This document shows, piece by piece, positions 31,588-42,320 of a stretch of DNA of 64,000 nt (the stretch's first letter is position 1; each line of letters opens with the position of its first letter). A program made the position numbers and the translations under genes. Origin of the DNA: Tragulus kanchil (lineage: Eukaryota > Chordata > Mammalia > Artiodactyla > Tragulidae); assembly GCA_022376925.1 (NCBI GenBank), contig JAIOJX010000004.1, positions 180,573,501 through 180,637,500 on the forward strand, in the 5' to 3' direction. Under the pieces are notes generated by a model, which was not told where the DNA came from, ran no database searches, and was given only the letters and a program-made list of their open reading frames with translations.

Positions 31588-33373
31588 CTAGGAGAGAACC
31601 GGGAACCAGAGTCAGAGCTGGGGGGCCCTAACCAGGAACTGGGGGGCGGGGGAGAGCTGGGGTCAACTCCAGCTTGTCACGTGGCCTTTAGCCATGCAGT
31701 CCCCAGTGTGACCTCAGTTTCCTCCATCTTTCCAATAGAGGGAACCCCGTGTCTCTTGGGGTCTCCTGTGTGATCCGCCTGCCAGCCCTGGAAATGGACA
31801 TAATCCTCACTCTCATTTTGCAGATGAAGAGAGAGACTCAGTTTAGGACAAGGGGAAGGGCTTGCCCAGGGCCAGTCTGACGAGCTGGAGCCAAGCCAGG
31901 AGCTCCAATCTCCCGACTCCCTCAGTCCCAACAGTGACCCTGAATGACTTGTGGGGGTTCCTGCATGAACCCGCAGCACACGGGCTGGCTTGTGGGCACA
32001 GGATGGACCCAGCAGCCAAAGTCTGACTACCTAGAAAATAAGACCCAAGGGACAGGCAAAGGCCCCCCGATGCCCCCTTTCCCAGCCACTGGCTCCAGGC
32101 CTAGCGTGCCTAGACCCCGTGGGGGTACCGCGGGCCAGCCCTCAGGGGAGGCCGAGCCTCCCCCCTGGAGAGGGAGCTAGGCAAAGCGACAGGGCAGGGA
32201 GCGGCCACCAGGTGGCAACAGGGGGCCCCCCGGTTCTCAGTGAGCCGTCCAGGAAGCGCCGAGGGGACACCGCCGCTCCCCGTGCTGGCAGGAAGGGCCC
32301 CTGGCTTCTCTCCGTGTGAGTGGTTTTCCTCCAAACTTGTCCAGGTACGGGAACCTCTGTTCAAATAACAACAGAGCAGAAACTCCCATGTCCTGAGCAC
32401 CTACTGTGGGCCAGATTCTGGGCTACATCTCATCTGTACCATCTCACTGAACCTTCGCAGTGACTCCAAGGGCCCATTATACCGGCCAGGGCTTGACTTT
32501 ACAGAGGCCAGTCTGCTCACTGGGGATCAGGCAGAGCCAGAACGTGAGTCCAGGGCCCTGGCTCGTCTCTCCACCGCACTGTTCCGACACAAGGGAGCCG
32601 CATCCATCGAAGGGGGCAACGGGCGGGGTCGGGTGCGGCGGGCTGGCTCCGCCGAGGGCCAGAGACGGGAAGGCAGCCTAGGGGTGGGCAGAGCTCACAC
32701 CCCGTCGCCTCACCCCTCAGCCTCCGTCTCTCAAGGGGTGAGTTGGTTCCCGCCCTGGGGCCCCCCTCGCCATCCCTGACCTGGGGTTGGGGTCTGACTT
32801 CCATGGCGACCAAACCACTGTGGGGCAAAGCGCTCACTCGGAGGCCTGGCTGAACCGTCGAACCCGCCGGCCTCGGCCCCTGAAACCGGGCCGACGGCCC
32901 AGGCCCTCACCGTAAGTGGAGTGGCCATCCGTGGAGCTGGCAGGGCTGTGGTCAAAGCTGAGCGTGCCCACCACAAGGCTGTCGTAGGCCGCCTGGTTGA
33001 GCTGAGGCAGGGAGATGGCATTCTTGATGATGGGGGAGACGGCCGGTGGGGCAGGAGAGGGCGCAGGCGGGGACGCCATCCTCCGGGGCGGCGCCCCCAC
33101 CCTCCGCACCAGCTGCAGCTTCTTGGCCAGGAAGCCACGGGGCGAGTCGCGGGCGCCCCCGGAGCGGCCTCCGTGGTTGCTGAGGAAGGAGGTGTCGCCG
33201 AAGACGTCCCCGCCGCGGCCCACGTGCATGGTGTGGCGGAAATCCCCAAGGGGTGGGCTGATCATGTCTGCAGTCAGTCGCTTCCTTCCCTGCGAGCTGG
33301 ACACCCAGCCCACCGGCGAGAGCTTGCCCAGGTTCATGGCTGGGGCTCCTCCGGCCCCCTGGGGGCCCGGCAT
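30980..33373 (-). CDS. CDC42EP1: CDC42 effector protein 1 (Borg5/MSE55), coding exons 33373-32911 and 31587-30980
   Basis: CDC42EP1 binds active CDC42 through a CRIB motif and links it to actin and septin remodelling at the cell cortex, promoting membrane protrusion. The joined exons (463+608 bases) give 356 residues without a frameshift. The start is MPGPQG, as in human. The CRIB motif lies at residues about 38-52 (I-S-x-P-L-G-x-F-R-H-x-x-H-V-G), followed by the [16 protein letters not shown] block, [18 protein letters not shown] and [20 protein letters not shown], the conserved family segments. Exon 3 starts [13 protein letters not shown], contains [20 protein letters not shown] and ends [12 protein letters not shown]. 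Human is 391 residues; most of the difference is in the alanine/proline heptad-like repeat after GSGAETPA, which is very short here. The intron obeys GT-AG. Convergent with LGALS2. Confidence 0.96.
31588..32910 (-). other. CDC42EP1 intron between coding exons
   Basis: 1.3 kb GC-rich intron. MIR-like segments lie near 31690-31890 (TTTGCAGATGAAGAG) and 32385-32530 (TGAGCACCTACTGTGGGCC). No extra exon recognised. Confidence 0.65.
32911..33373 (-). CDS. CDC42EP1: CDC42EP1 first coding exon with CRIB domain
   Basis: ATG at 33373-33371; a second in-frame Met at codon 13 ([10 protein letters not shown]) is also present in the human protein. Ends DGHSTYG with donor GTGAGG at 32910-32905. It contains the CRIB motif and the two conserved downstream blocks. 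Confidence 0.96.
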
Positions 33374-36243
33374 CGGCTCCGGCTGTTCACAGCTGCTGGT
33401 CCATGCCCACCAGGGCCTGGGGAGGACGCTGGGCGGGGCTGAGGGTCCCCTTCTCGGCTCCCTCCTTCTTGGTGGAAGGGGGTGGCCAGAGGCTGCTCCC
33501 CGGTTCTAAGGTGCTGCCCTCAAATGCTGAGGCTGTGGGGGATCCATGGCTTGTGTGCCCCGAGGCCTGGCTCTCAGTCCCGCAGGAGCAACTCTAGACG
33601 TTCTAGCCGAGGACGCAGAAGGCAACAGACGTGCCTCAAACGTGGACTGTCCCTCTCCTGCCCAGGCGGGAGACCTAAGAGAAAGAAAGCAGTGGTGGGC
33701 TTGGGGGCATCTTGGGCCCAATAATAATAGCTGAAGAGAATAAACGATGAGGCTCATGGGGAAAATGAAGAGGACACGTGGCGAGACTTGGAATTTAAGA
33801 ACACGGAAAACAAAATCCAATGGACAGAAGAGCCTGGCGGACCACCGTCTATGGGGTTGTAAAGAATCAGACAGGACTTCAAGAGGCAAACCGCAGAACA
33901 AATCAACAGCGATGGCATCAGAAGTGTGATTGCTTCTTCACAGACACAGACTGGGAAGGAGCACAAAAAAATCTGTGCAGTTGGGATCTTCTTCAGCGTG
34001 TATTGGTCTGGATGCTCATGAGCTGGTCGCCACTGATGAAGCGCCTACGAGTTCATCACTCGTTTCACCCTGCGGGAGGCACGGCAGCCCCGAGAGGAGA
34101 CGCTGAGGCCCAAAGAAAGGAAGGGACTCGCCCGAGGCTACCCAGTAGGCAATGATGAGGCAGAGCTCCCACACCAGAGCCCTGGAGCCCCAAACCACAC
34201 GCCTCCTGCTGGCGCGTGACGCCCGTCACCTCTCTGCTCGGTAGGTTGACCTGTCTCCTCAGAGTGGCCGGGAGGTGCCAGGCGAAGGCTTTAGGAACTG
34301 CCAAGCAGACCCTTTTGCCTTCTGAAGACTTCCTGGAAAAAGGATCCTGCGGCCTAGAGTGGCTTTTCCAGCTGCCTACTACTTGCCCGAGCACATTCAA
34401 GGCTCTGAGAAGGCCAGCAGCAAGAACATTATCATACTTTTTCAAATGGACATAGAAGCCTTGTTACCAGGGAACGAGTTTTGGAAAAAGCTCAGCTGGT
34501 GCCAGAAGCTGTTCCTCGCCTGCTCCCTTCTGTCCTGCTCGCCTCCCAACCTCCTCCCAGTCTGTCTTCTCTAAGCGTCCCTTGGTGCGACACCTACCCT
34601 AGGAGGTGCACGCGGGAGGACACCTATGAGCCCGTGGGCCTGTATTTGGCTTTCCGGTGGCCCAGAGAGGCCACGCTCGTTCAAGGTCACTTGAAGAGAA
34701 CAGGCTGAGACGTCATTTGAGAGTCTCTGGCTCACGGGGCTTTTGCTGGCTCGTGAAGCCGTGTCTTCCCAGATGGCAACGCACTCTGAGGGTGGGCTTG
34801 GAGTTCCCTGCCGCCCTCCCTCCCAGCTCTCAGCGCGGGCCCTGCACACAGCCAGGTGCCAACTCAGTCCCAGGTGTTCTCACAGGAGCTCTTTGTGATA
34901 CCTCCGTGCCCACGGCTTCCCCTTGCCGCCTTCTGAGTGAGGACAGGTAGAGGATTCAGTGGCCTGGTGGTGTGACCTTGAGGAAGTCATTTACCTCCCC
35001 AGACCTGGGACCTGAGCTGATACAAAGTTGATAATGATTCTTAATAAGAACACCTAGATCTGAGGGTCAACTTAAAAAAAAAAAAATTGCTGCCAGCTCC
35101 AAGGATAAAAATCTCGATACTGCCCTTCGAATGTTATTTGAAATTCAAAATAGGTTAAATAACAAGATAAAAACAAAGGAGGCAAGAAAACAAAGCCTGC
35201 TCTGTTTTCTGACTGCATTCTCTTTCCTTCCCACCATCTGATCCTCCCCCATCCTGACTCCTCCCCCTTGGGGGGGTTCTGAATCATTCCTTTCCCTGGC
35301 ACCCCCAGCACGGACGGAGAAGTCCTCGTGGAATGTTTGCTGAAGTTATGAAGCGCTCTGCAGTTGGCCAGCCACTGCGTGGTGTCATCTGATTCTCCAA
35401 GAGCCCCGAAGGCGGAGGGTTAGCCCATTTTACAGGAAGAGCGAAGGCATGGAGAGAAGGAACTTGGCCAAGGTCACATGGCAGCTACCTGCCACAACCC
35501 GGGCCAAGTTTCTTTGCTCTGCTGAGAACTGACTCTCTGTGGACGGGAAGAGGGACCTGGGGAGGGGGTCATTCTGAAACCTTCTGCAGGGGAGTCACTA
35601 TGTCCACTATGTGGTCATGCTTACTTCTCCCCAGCCCCTGCTTTCTCATCAAAAGGGGCTCTGGCCCCCACCCAACCCCCGCGGCCACTTTGACTCGAGA
35701 CACCAGCTTCGACCCCAATCTTGTCAGGGTCCCGCCTCCCAAATACCTCTGGGCAACTCCAAAAGCTCTCCACCCAGCCCACTGCTGCAGAGAAAGCTGC
35801 GGCACCATGCAGCCGCGGGCAGGGCCCTGCTACCAGGGGCCTCTTTTCCCATGTGGAAACAAGGCTGGTCCTCTCCCAGAACAGCTTTAAGCATGGAAGA
35901 CGCTCTAATTAAACCCCTGGATCCTGAGCCAGGGCTGGGTTCAAAGCCACCGTTCTTACACTAATGTCTCTCATTCTGGGGACCCTTAATAGAGTTTACT
36001 TGGCACTGGATGCTGACCACCAGGTACTGTTGGTGGTTAGGTGCTCCCCACCTGTCCCCGAAGTAAACAGGGCTCTGGTGTCCAGGAACTTGGCTTCTCT
36101 CCTCTCACCAGCCCAGGAATACTACCTGCTAATGCTCATAAACACCCATTTTATAGATGGAAAAAACGAGGCACAGAAAGGCAACTGACGTGCCCCAGGT
36201 TGGAGATCAAAAAAAGAGGCGTGGCCAGGAGCCTTGCCAGGAT
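33374..36243 (-). other. CDC42EP1 intron 1, 3' part
   Basis: Contains a BovA body fragment at about 33812-33880 (sense: AATGGACAGAAGAGCCTGGC to GAATCAGACAGGACTTC). MIR-like cores sit near 34040-34150, 35345-35500 and 36095-36190. Open frames here, up to about 130 codons, have no family resemblance. Confidence 0.55.
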
Positions 36244-36442
36244 TCTGTGGTTGGTAGTCCAGCCTGACTCTTTGCAACCCCATATGGACTGTAGCCCACC
36301 AGACTCCTCTGTCCATGGGATTCTCCCGGCAAGAATACTGCAGGGGTTTTCCACTGCCTCCTCCAGGGGATCTTCCCGACCCAGGGACAAAACCCACGTC
36401 TCCTGTGTCTTCCGCATAGCAAGTGGATTCTTTAGCAGCTGA
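36244..36442 (-). mobile_element. Bov-tA SINE
   Basis: Antisense copy: 'gactctttgcaaccccata', CCATGGGATTCTCCCGGCAA, AAACCCACGTCTCCTGTG and TGGATTCTTTAGCAGCTGAG. Confidence 0.88.
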
Positions 36443-37539
36443 GACACTGAGAAAGAGGACTGCCAACCTCAGCAGTAAATGCCCTGAGAGTGGGTGAAGA
36501 CTCCAGGAGCCCGCGGGGCAGGTGCCCAGCCGCTGAGCACGGAAGGGCAGGCCAGGGAGGCAGAAGACCCAGCCCCGCAGAACCAGTTCACTCTACAGAT
36601 CGTCAGGCCCGGGTGCTTGGTAGGAGCTTACTCAGTAGCAGTGATGACCACAAGGACGAGATTTGGGGCCGGAAGCGGGGACCGTGCCTTAGAAGAGGCC
36701 AACAGGGGCCGCTGTGGAGGCGCCTGCGGTTGGAGGAGGCCAAGGGCGGTTTGATGGCGGTGGGGGAGGGGGCAGAGGCAAGGGCGCGGCGGGCGGCGAG
36801 CGGCGGCACCCCGGGCGCGCCGGGGAGTCGCCGCAGGCCCCTAGGGGGCACCACTTCTCAACCTGGAAGCCACTCCCTGCTCTCGACCCCGTCCCCCACG
36901 TGTCTGGCTGGGTAACTCGGCTCCGACCGAGGGACCCGGGACCCGGGACCCCCGCCTCGGTTAGGGCTGCTCCGGCCTCTGCAAAAATGGGCTACTGAAC
37001 TTGCCGGGAGCCTTTTCATGCTCCTCAAAGTCCAGCCGCTTCAAGACGCAGAAGCTGAGGCCAGAAAAAGGGCGGCAAGTGGTCCCCAGTGGCTGCAAAG
37101 AGCCTTTTCTCGGGCCGTCAAGGGGGCCAGGAGGAGGGAGGGAGGCGAAAGGGGAGACGCTTCTTGACCAGCACCTCAAGTTAGAGCCGAATCAGCCCTT
37201 GGCGCCGAGGCTGATTGGCCTGGCGCCGTGTCTCCCCAGGTACTCAGCTGCAGACCCTGCGCCCCGTTTTGGCGCGGCCGCGGCCTCCTGGCCAGCCCTT
37301 TCACCCATCTGAGCCTCAGTTTCCCGATCCAGAAAATGGGCTTCAGACTTCCTGAGTCTTGTATGGCTTGGCCAGAACAGTACAATCTCGAGGGCCGTCG
37401 GGATGGGACGTCCGGGGAAGATTTTGGCCAGAAAGCACTCCCTCTAGGAGGTACGGAGTCAGAATGTGAGGGTCGCTCCGCGGAGGAAAGGGGTAGCCGG
37501 CTGTCTTGGCCCGAGGGGAACCGGACGGGATGACCTCAT
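36443..37539 (-). other. CDC42EP1 intron 1, 5' part
   Basis: GC-rich with rising CpG density towards the island. No repeat or exon recognised. Confidence 0.5.
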
Positions 37540-38345
37540 CCGCTGCTCCGGCCTGGAATGCAGCGGTTGGGGAGGGGGCAGGGTGCCCGTCCCATCTCCC
37601 CGGCGGTCCCCCCACTTCCCGCTCTCCGCGCCGGCCTCGCCAAGGGGCCCGACATTCCGACACATGGCCCCCTCCCCGTTCCTTCCCTTCCTGGCGCAGA
37701 GCAGGAAGGAGCGAAGACGGCCCCCGGCTCGCCCCCTCCTCCCGAAACCCGCTTTACCTGCCAGTTCTCTTCAGCCCTCAACCCGCCGGGACCCTGGCAA
37801 AACAACCCCCAAACTCGAAGCGTCCCCGCGCCCTGTCCCGGGGACGCCCGGGCGCCTCCGGCCGGCTGGCCCCCTCCCCTTCCCCGGCCCCAAGAGCCCG
37901 GGGGGCGCCAGGACCTCCCGGCGCCGCGATGCCCCCGCCCGCGCCCCCGCCCACCCCGGGCTCGACGCCCCGCGGGCCAGCTCGCGGTTACCTCCTCTCC
38001 GCGCGCCCCGGCAGCGGGGGCGCAGGGCGGCCGCGTCGGCCAAGGCGGCGGCGCGTCCCAGCGCGCAGCCCCGGCGAGTGGCTGGGCCGGTCTGCGCCGC
38101 CCTGGCCCCGGGCTCCGCGGCCGGCTCCGGGGCGGAGGCGGGGTGTGGGCGCGCTCCCGCCTCCCGCCTCGCGGCCGCGGCGGGGCGGGGGCGGGGCCCT
38201 GTCCCGGGCACCGCGCGGGCCGCCCCGAGAGGCCGCTGCGAGAGCCGGAGGGGGCGCCGCGGGCCGGGGGGCAGGGGAATCCGGGGAACGTGCGTCGAGG
38301 TCGCTCGGGGCCCCAGCTCCCAAACCCTCTCCCACCGTCTCACCG
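37540..38345 (-). promoter_or_regulatory. CDC42EP1: CpG island, likely CDC42EP1 promoter and untranslated exon 1
   Basis: Dense CpG and repeated GGGGCGGGG Sp1-type boxes (around 38175-38195) mark a strong CpG-island promoter about 4.5 kb upstream of the first coding exon, comparable to the position of the untranslated first exon in human. On the minus strand a good donor GAG|GTAACC has its exon end at 37992. Transcription start not determinable. Open frames of about 300 codons through the island are composition artefacts. Confidence 0.6.
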
Positions 38346-40401
38346 CAGGACCTTGGGGTGCCTGACCTGACCGCTCGCTGCAGAGCCCAGCAGCCTCTCC
38401 TTGTGGGGGTTTGGGGAGCCGGGAAGCCGAAGCACAGAGGCCTTGCATGCCCTGCTTAAACCTAAAATTCTCTAAATTTAGCTGGGATACCCCCGCCCTT
38501 TTTCCTAACCCCTCTTTTCTTTGTGCTTCAGGTCAGCCCCCAGCAGTTACCAGGACACAGAGAGGAGGCAAACTGGGGCGCAGGCCACTGGTGGCCTGGT
38601 GTGGTCAGTGGTCAAGGCTGTGGACCCTGGAACCCAACAGCCTGACTTCCTATCCTGTCCTGGTCACGCCTTCCCTTCTCTGTGACTTGGTTTTCCCATC
38701 TATAAAATGGAATAATAACAGCAGGCATCAGATATTACGTTGCTAAGCGTTCTCTGCTCTCAGCGCCTAGCAGACTTGTTGAACAATTTCATGAGGTCAT
38801 GTGTCACGTGGGTGGGTTCCCAAAGCTTCCTTGAGCACCCCTCAACCCCGCCCATGGGGGTCAGGGAATCAGCCAGGCACAGGACTCTTGTGCCATCCTC
38901 AAGGGGTAGAGATGGATCTCTGATCCCCATCTCAGGCTGTTTGGACATCCTCTAAGAGTTGGACACAACTTAGGAAACAACAACAGCAGCACTCCTCTTG
39001 GACCGTGAACCCCTGAGAAGCGGGAAGACCTGGGGGCTTTCCCTGCACAGAGACCCTTAACAGCGTGTGCAGGAGAGGGGCGGGGCTCAGCACCGTGTCC
39101 TGGCAGAGATGGGACTTCAGTTAAGCCGTAAAGGACACGCAGGCAGAGGGAAGGGCAGGGGAAATGTGCACACACCTGGCAAGAGACAGAACTAGCAAAG
39201 GCGCGGCGCTAAGGATCCAGGGAGGGAAGGTGTGGCTGGAGAAGGAGGGCCGTTTCCCCGTGGGCGGAGGCGGGTGTGGGCGCTCCCGCCTCCCGCCTCG
39301 CGGCCGCGGCGGGGCGGGGGCGGGGCCCTGTCCCGGGCACCGCGCGGGCCGCCCCGAGAGGCCGCTGCGAGAGCCGGAGGGGGCGCCGCGGGCCGGGGGG
39401 CAGGGGAATCCGGGGAACGTGCGTCGAGGTCGCTCGGGGCCCCAGCTCCCAAACCCTCTCCCACCGTCTCACCGCAGGACCTTGGGGTGCCTGACCTGAC
39501 CGCTCGCTGCAGAGCCCAGCAGCCTCTCCTTGTGGGGGTTTGGGGAGCCGGGAAGCCGAAGCACAGAGGCCTTGCATGCCCTGCTTAAACCTAAAATTCT
39601 CTAAATTTAGCTGGGATACCCCCGCCCTTTTTCCTAACCCCTCTTTTCTTTGTGCTTCAGGTCAGCCCCCAGCAGTTACCAGGACACAGAGAGGAGGCAA
39701 ACTGGGGCGCAGGCCACTGGTGGCCTGGTGTGGTCAGTGGTCAAGGCTGTGGACCCTGGAACCCAACAGCCTGACTTCCTATCCTGTCCTGGTCACGCCT
39801 TCCCTTCTCTGTGACTTGGTTTTCCCATCTATAAAATGGAATAATAACAGCAGGCATCAGATATTACGTTGCTAAGCGTTCTCTGCTCTCAGCGCCTAGC
39901 AGACTTGTTGAACAATTTCATGAGGTCATGTGTCACGTGGGTGGGTTCCCAAAGCTTCCTTGAGCACCCCTCAACCCCGCCCATGGGGGTCAGGGAATCA
40001 GCCAGGCACAGGACTCTTGTGCCATCCTCAAGGGGTAGAGATGGATCTCTGATCCCCATCTCAGGCTGTTTGGACATCCTCTAAGAGTTGGACACAACTT
40101 AGGAAACAACAACAGCAGCACTCCTCTTGGACCGTGAACCCCTGAGAAGCGGGAAGACCTGGGGGCTTTCCCTGCACAGAGACCCTTAACAGCGTGTGCA
40201 GGAGAGGGGCGGGGCTCAGCACCGTGTCCTGGCAGAGATGGGACTTCAGTTAAGCCGTAAAGGACACGCAGGCAGAGGGAAGGGCAGGGGAAATGTGCAC
40301 ACACCTGGCAAGAGACAGAACTAGCAAAGGCGCGGCGCTAAGGATCCAGGGAGGGGAAGGTGTGGCTGGAGAAGGAGGGGCCGTATTTACACACACGTGG
40401 A
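38131..40401. repeat. Near-identical duplicate pair D8, includes part of the CpG island
   Basis: Copy 1 begins at 38131 and runs to about 39262; copy 2 is 39263 to about 40401. Copy 2 loses bases at its start (GGCGGGGTGTGGGCGCGCTC becomes GGCGGGTGTGGGCGCTC). Copy 1 loses bases at its end (GAGGGGCCGTATTTACAC is reduced to GAGGGCCGTTTCCCC). The duplication adds a second CpG-rich patch at 39263-39475 that is probably not real. Confidence 0.93.
38595..38760 (-). repeat. MIR element
   Basis: Antisense MIR: GTGGACCCTGGAACCC, GACTTCCTATCCTGTCC, 'tgacttggttttcccatct' and ATAAAATGGAATAATAACAG. Ancient mammalian SINE. Repeated by D8 near 39724-39889. Confidence 0.65.
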
Positions 40402-40430
40402 AAGAGGAGGTCTTTCGCTGTGCCTCTTCC

Positions 40431-40645
40431 TGTGTGTGCTAAGTCGCTTCAGTTGTGCCCGACTTTTTGTGACCCCTGGGGACGGTGGCCCTCCAGGCTC
40501 CGCTGTCCGTTGGATTCGCCAGGCAGGAACACTGGAGTGGGTTTCTGTGCCCTCCTCCAGGGGTCCTTCCGCTCCGGCGATCGGAAGGTCTCACTCTCCA
40601 GCAGTGGTAGGCAGGTTCTTTACCTCTTGCGCCACCTGGGCTCCA
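40431..40645 (-). mobile_element. Bov-tA SINE
   Basis: Antisense: GTGTGTGCTAAGTCGCTTC, 'gttggattcgccaggcagg', AACACTGGAGTGGGTTTCTG and the degenerate head CGCCACCTGGGC. More CpG-rich and diverged than other copies. Confidence 0.8.
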
Positions 40646-40844
40646 AGAATCCTCCTGATGGCCACCACGGAGGGGCGTTATTTCCCCAGGTGGACAGACT
40701 GGGCAACTGAAGTTTAGAGAATTCCAGTGCTTGCTGACACAGCAGTAGGACTGAGAGTAGGATGTGACTTAGCAACTAAATAACAAAACAACAGCCAGGC
40801 CCCTTAGCCCCTCACCTGCTCATCACATTTAATGAATATTCAAG

Positions 40845-41830
40845 GTTAATTTCCTTTAGGATTGACTGATTTGATCTCCTTGCTGTCCAAGGGACTCTCA
40901 AGAGTCTTCTCCAACACCGCAGTTTTCAAAAGCATCCGTTCTTTGGCACACAGCCTTCTTTATGGTCCAACTCTGACATCCGTACATGACCACTGGAAAA
41001 GCCATAGCTCTGACCGTATGGTCCTTTGTTGGCAAAGTGATGTGTCCGCTTTTTAATACGCTGTCTAGGTTTGTCATAGGTTTTCCAAAGATTTATTTAT
41101 TTATTTATTTTGGTGGGGGTGGGGTGGGGAGGGAGGGGAGCAGGCAGGCCACTTCTATTGGTCTTTCATTTGTCCATTTTCATCCATCTTTGTTCTTTGG
41201 CCCGTGTGGGCCTCCCATCGCGGTGGCCTCTGTTTTCACAGAGCACCGGCTCTGGGCGCACGCGCTCCAGAGCTCAGGCTCAGTAATTGGACACATAGGT
41301 TTTCTTCCAAGAACTAAGCATCTTTTAATCTCATGGCTGCAGTTGTTATCTGCAGTGATTTTGGAGCCCAAGAAAAGAAAGCCTGTCACGGTTGCCGTTG
41401 TCCCTTCTGTTTGCCATGAAGTGATGGGACCAAACGTCGTGATCTTCGTTTTCTCGGATGTTGAGTTTTAAGCCCGCTTTTCCACTCTCCTCTTTCAGCT
41501 TCATCAAGAGGCTCTTTACTTCCTCTTCGCTTTTTCCCATAAGGGTGGTCCCATCTGCATAGCTGAGGATATTGATATTTCTCCTAGCAATCTTGATTCC
41601 AGCTTTGCTTTGCTCAGCCCCGCACTTCGCACGATGTACTCCAAGTTAAATAAGCAAGGTGACGTATGCAGCCTTTTCCAAGTTTGAACCAGTCATTTTC
41701 CCACGTCTGGTTTTTACTGTTGCTTCTTGTCCTACATACAGGTTTCGCAGGAGCCAGGTAAGGTGGTCTGGTATTCCCATCTCTTTAAGAATTTTCCACA
41801 GTTTGTTGTGACCACAGTCAACAAAGTTGA
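40845..41830 (-). mobile_element. BovB LINE fragment (antisense), interrupted by a SINE
   Basis: Reads as reverse-complement BovB: CTCCTTGCTGTCCAAGGGAC, AGAGTCTTCTCCAACACCGC, CATCCGTACATGACCACTGG, then after an insertion TCTTTTAATCTCATGGCTGC, CATGAAGTGATGGGACC, 'catcaagaggctctttac', ATAGCTGAGGATATTGATAT and GTGGTCTGGTATTCCCATCT. This covers part of the reverse-transcriptase gene and its 3' side. Stops and indels are evident, so it is inactive. Confidence 0.85.
41075..41299 (-). mobile_element. tRNA-like SINE, GC-rich family (member 7), 5'-truncated, inside BovB
   Basis: Antisense copy inserted in BovB: poly-T/ATTT tail, CCACTTCTATTGGTCTTTC, CATCTTTGTTCTTTGGCCC, and body to TAATTGGACACATAGG; the tRNA head is missing. 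CATAGGTTTTC flanks it on both sides (near 41074 and 41294), an 11-bp target-site duplication. Confidence 0.82.
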
Positions 41831-41879
41831 AAGTTTATTTAAACTTTGTACCATGTGGACAAAGGCCCATATAGTCAAA

Positions 41880-42320
41880 GCTAGGATTTTTCTAGTAATC
41901 ATGTATGAAGTGAGAGTTGGACCGTAAAGAAGGCTGAGAGCTGACGAACTGATGCTTTTGAATTGTGGTGCTGGAGAAGATTCTTGAGAGTCCCTCGGAC
42001 AACCAGATCAAACGAGTCAGTCCTATAGGAAATCAGCCCTGAATCTTCCTTGGGAGGACTGATGCTGAATCTCCAATCCTTCGACCACCTGAGGCGAAGA
42101 GCTGATGCGTGGGGAAAGACCCTGATGCTGGGAAAGACTGAAGGCAGGAGGAGAAGAGGGCAGCAGAGGATGAGATGAGTAGATAGCGGCACCGACTCAA
42201 TCCACATGAGTCTGAGCAAGCTCTGGGAGGTGGTGAAGGGCAGGGACGCCTGGCGTGCTGCAGTCCGTGGGGTCACAAAGAGTCGAACGTGACCCAGCGA
42301 TTGAGCAACAACGACAGCCA
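41880..42320 (+). mobile_element. BovB LINE 3' end (sense)
   Basis: Sense BovB: TTTCTAGTAATCATGTATG, GTGAGAGTTGGACCGTAAAG, 'gatgcttttgaattgtggt', AGAGTCCCTCGGAC, then CACAAAGAGTCGAACGTGAC and the CAACAACGACA tail. It lies opposite to the antisense BovB at 40845-41830 and overlaps it in consensus coordinates, so these are two insertions. The last part is repeated by D9. Confidence 0.85.

Noticed and set aside
30726..31631. 301-codon plus-strand open frame
   Set aside because: It is the antisense shadow of the CDC42EP1 terminal coding exon, whose minus-strand reading matches the known protein to its last residue.
37466..38459. Overlapping plus-strand open frames of 270-317 codons across the CpG island
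   Set aside because: Open in all three frames because stop codons are rare in such GC-rich DNA; proline, arginine and alanine dominate and no domain is visible. They lie antisense to the presumed CDC42EP1 first exon.
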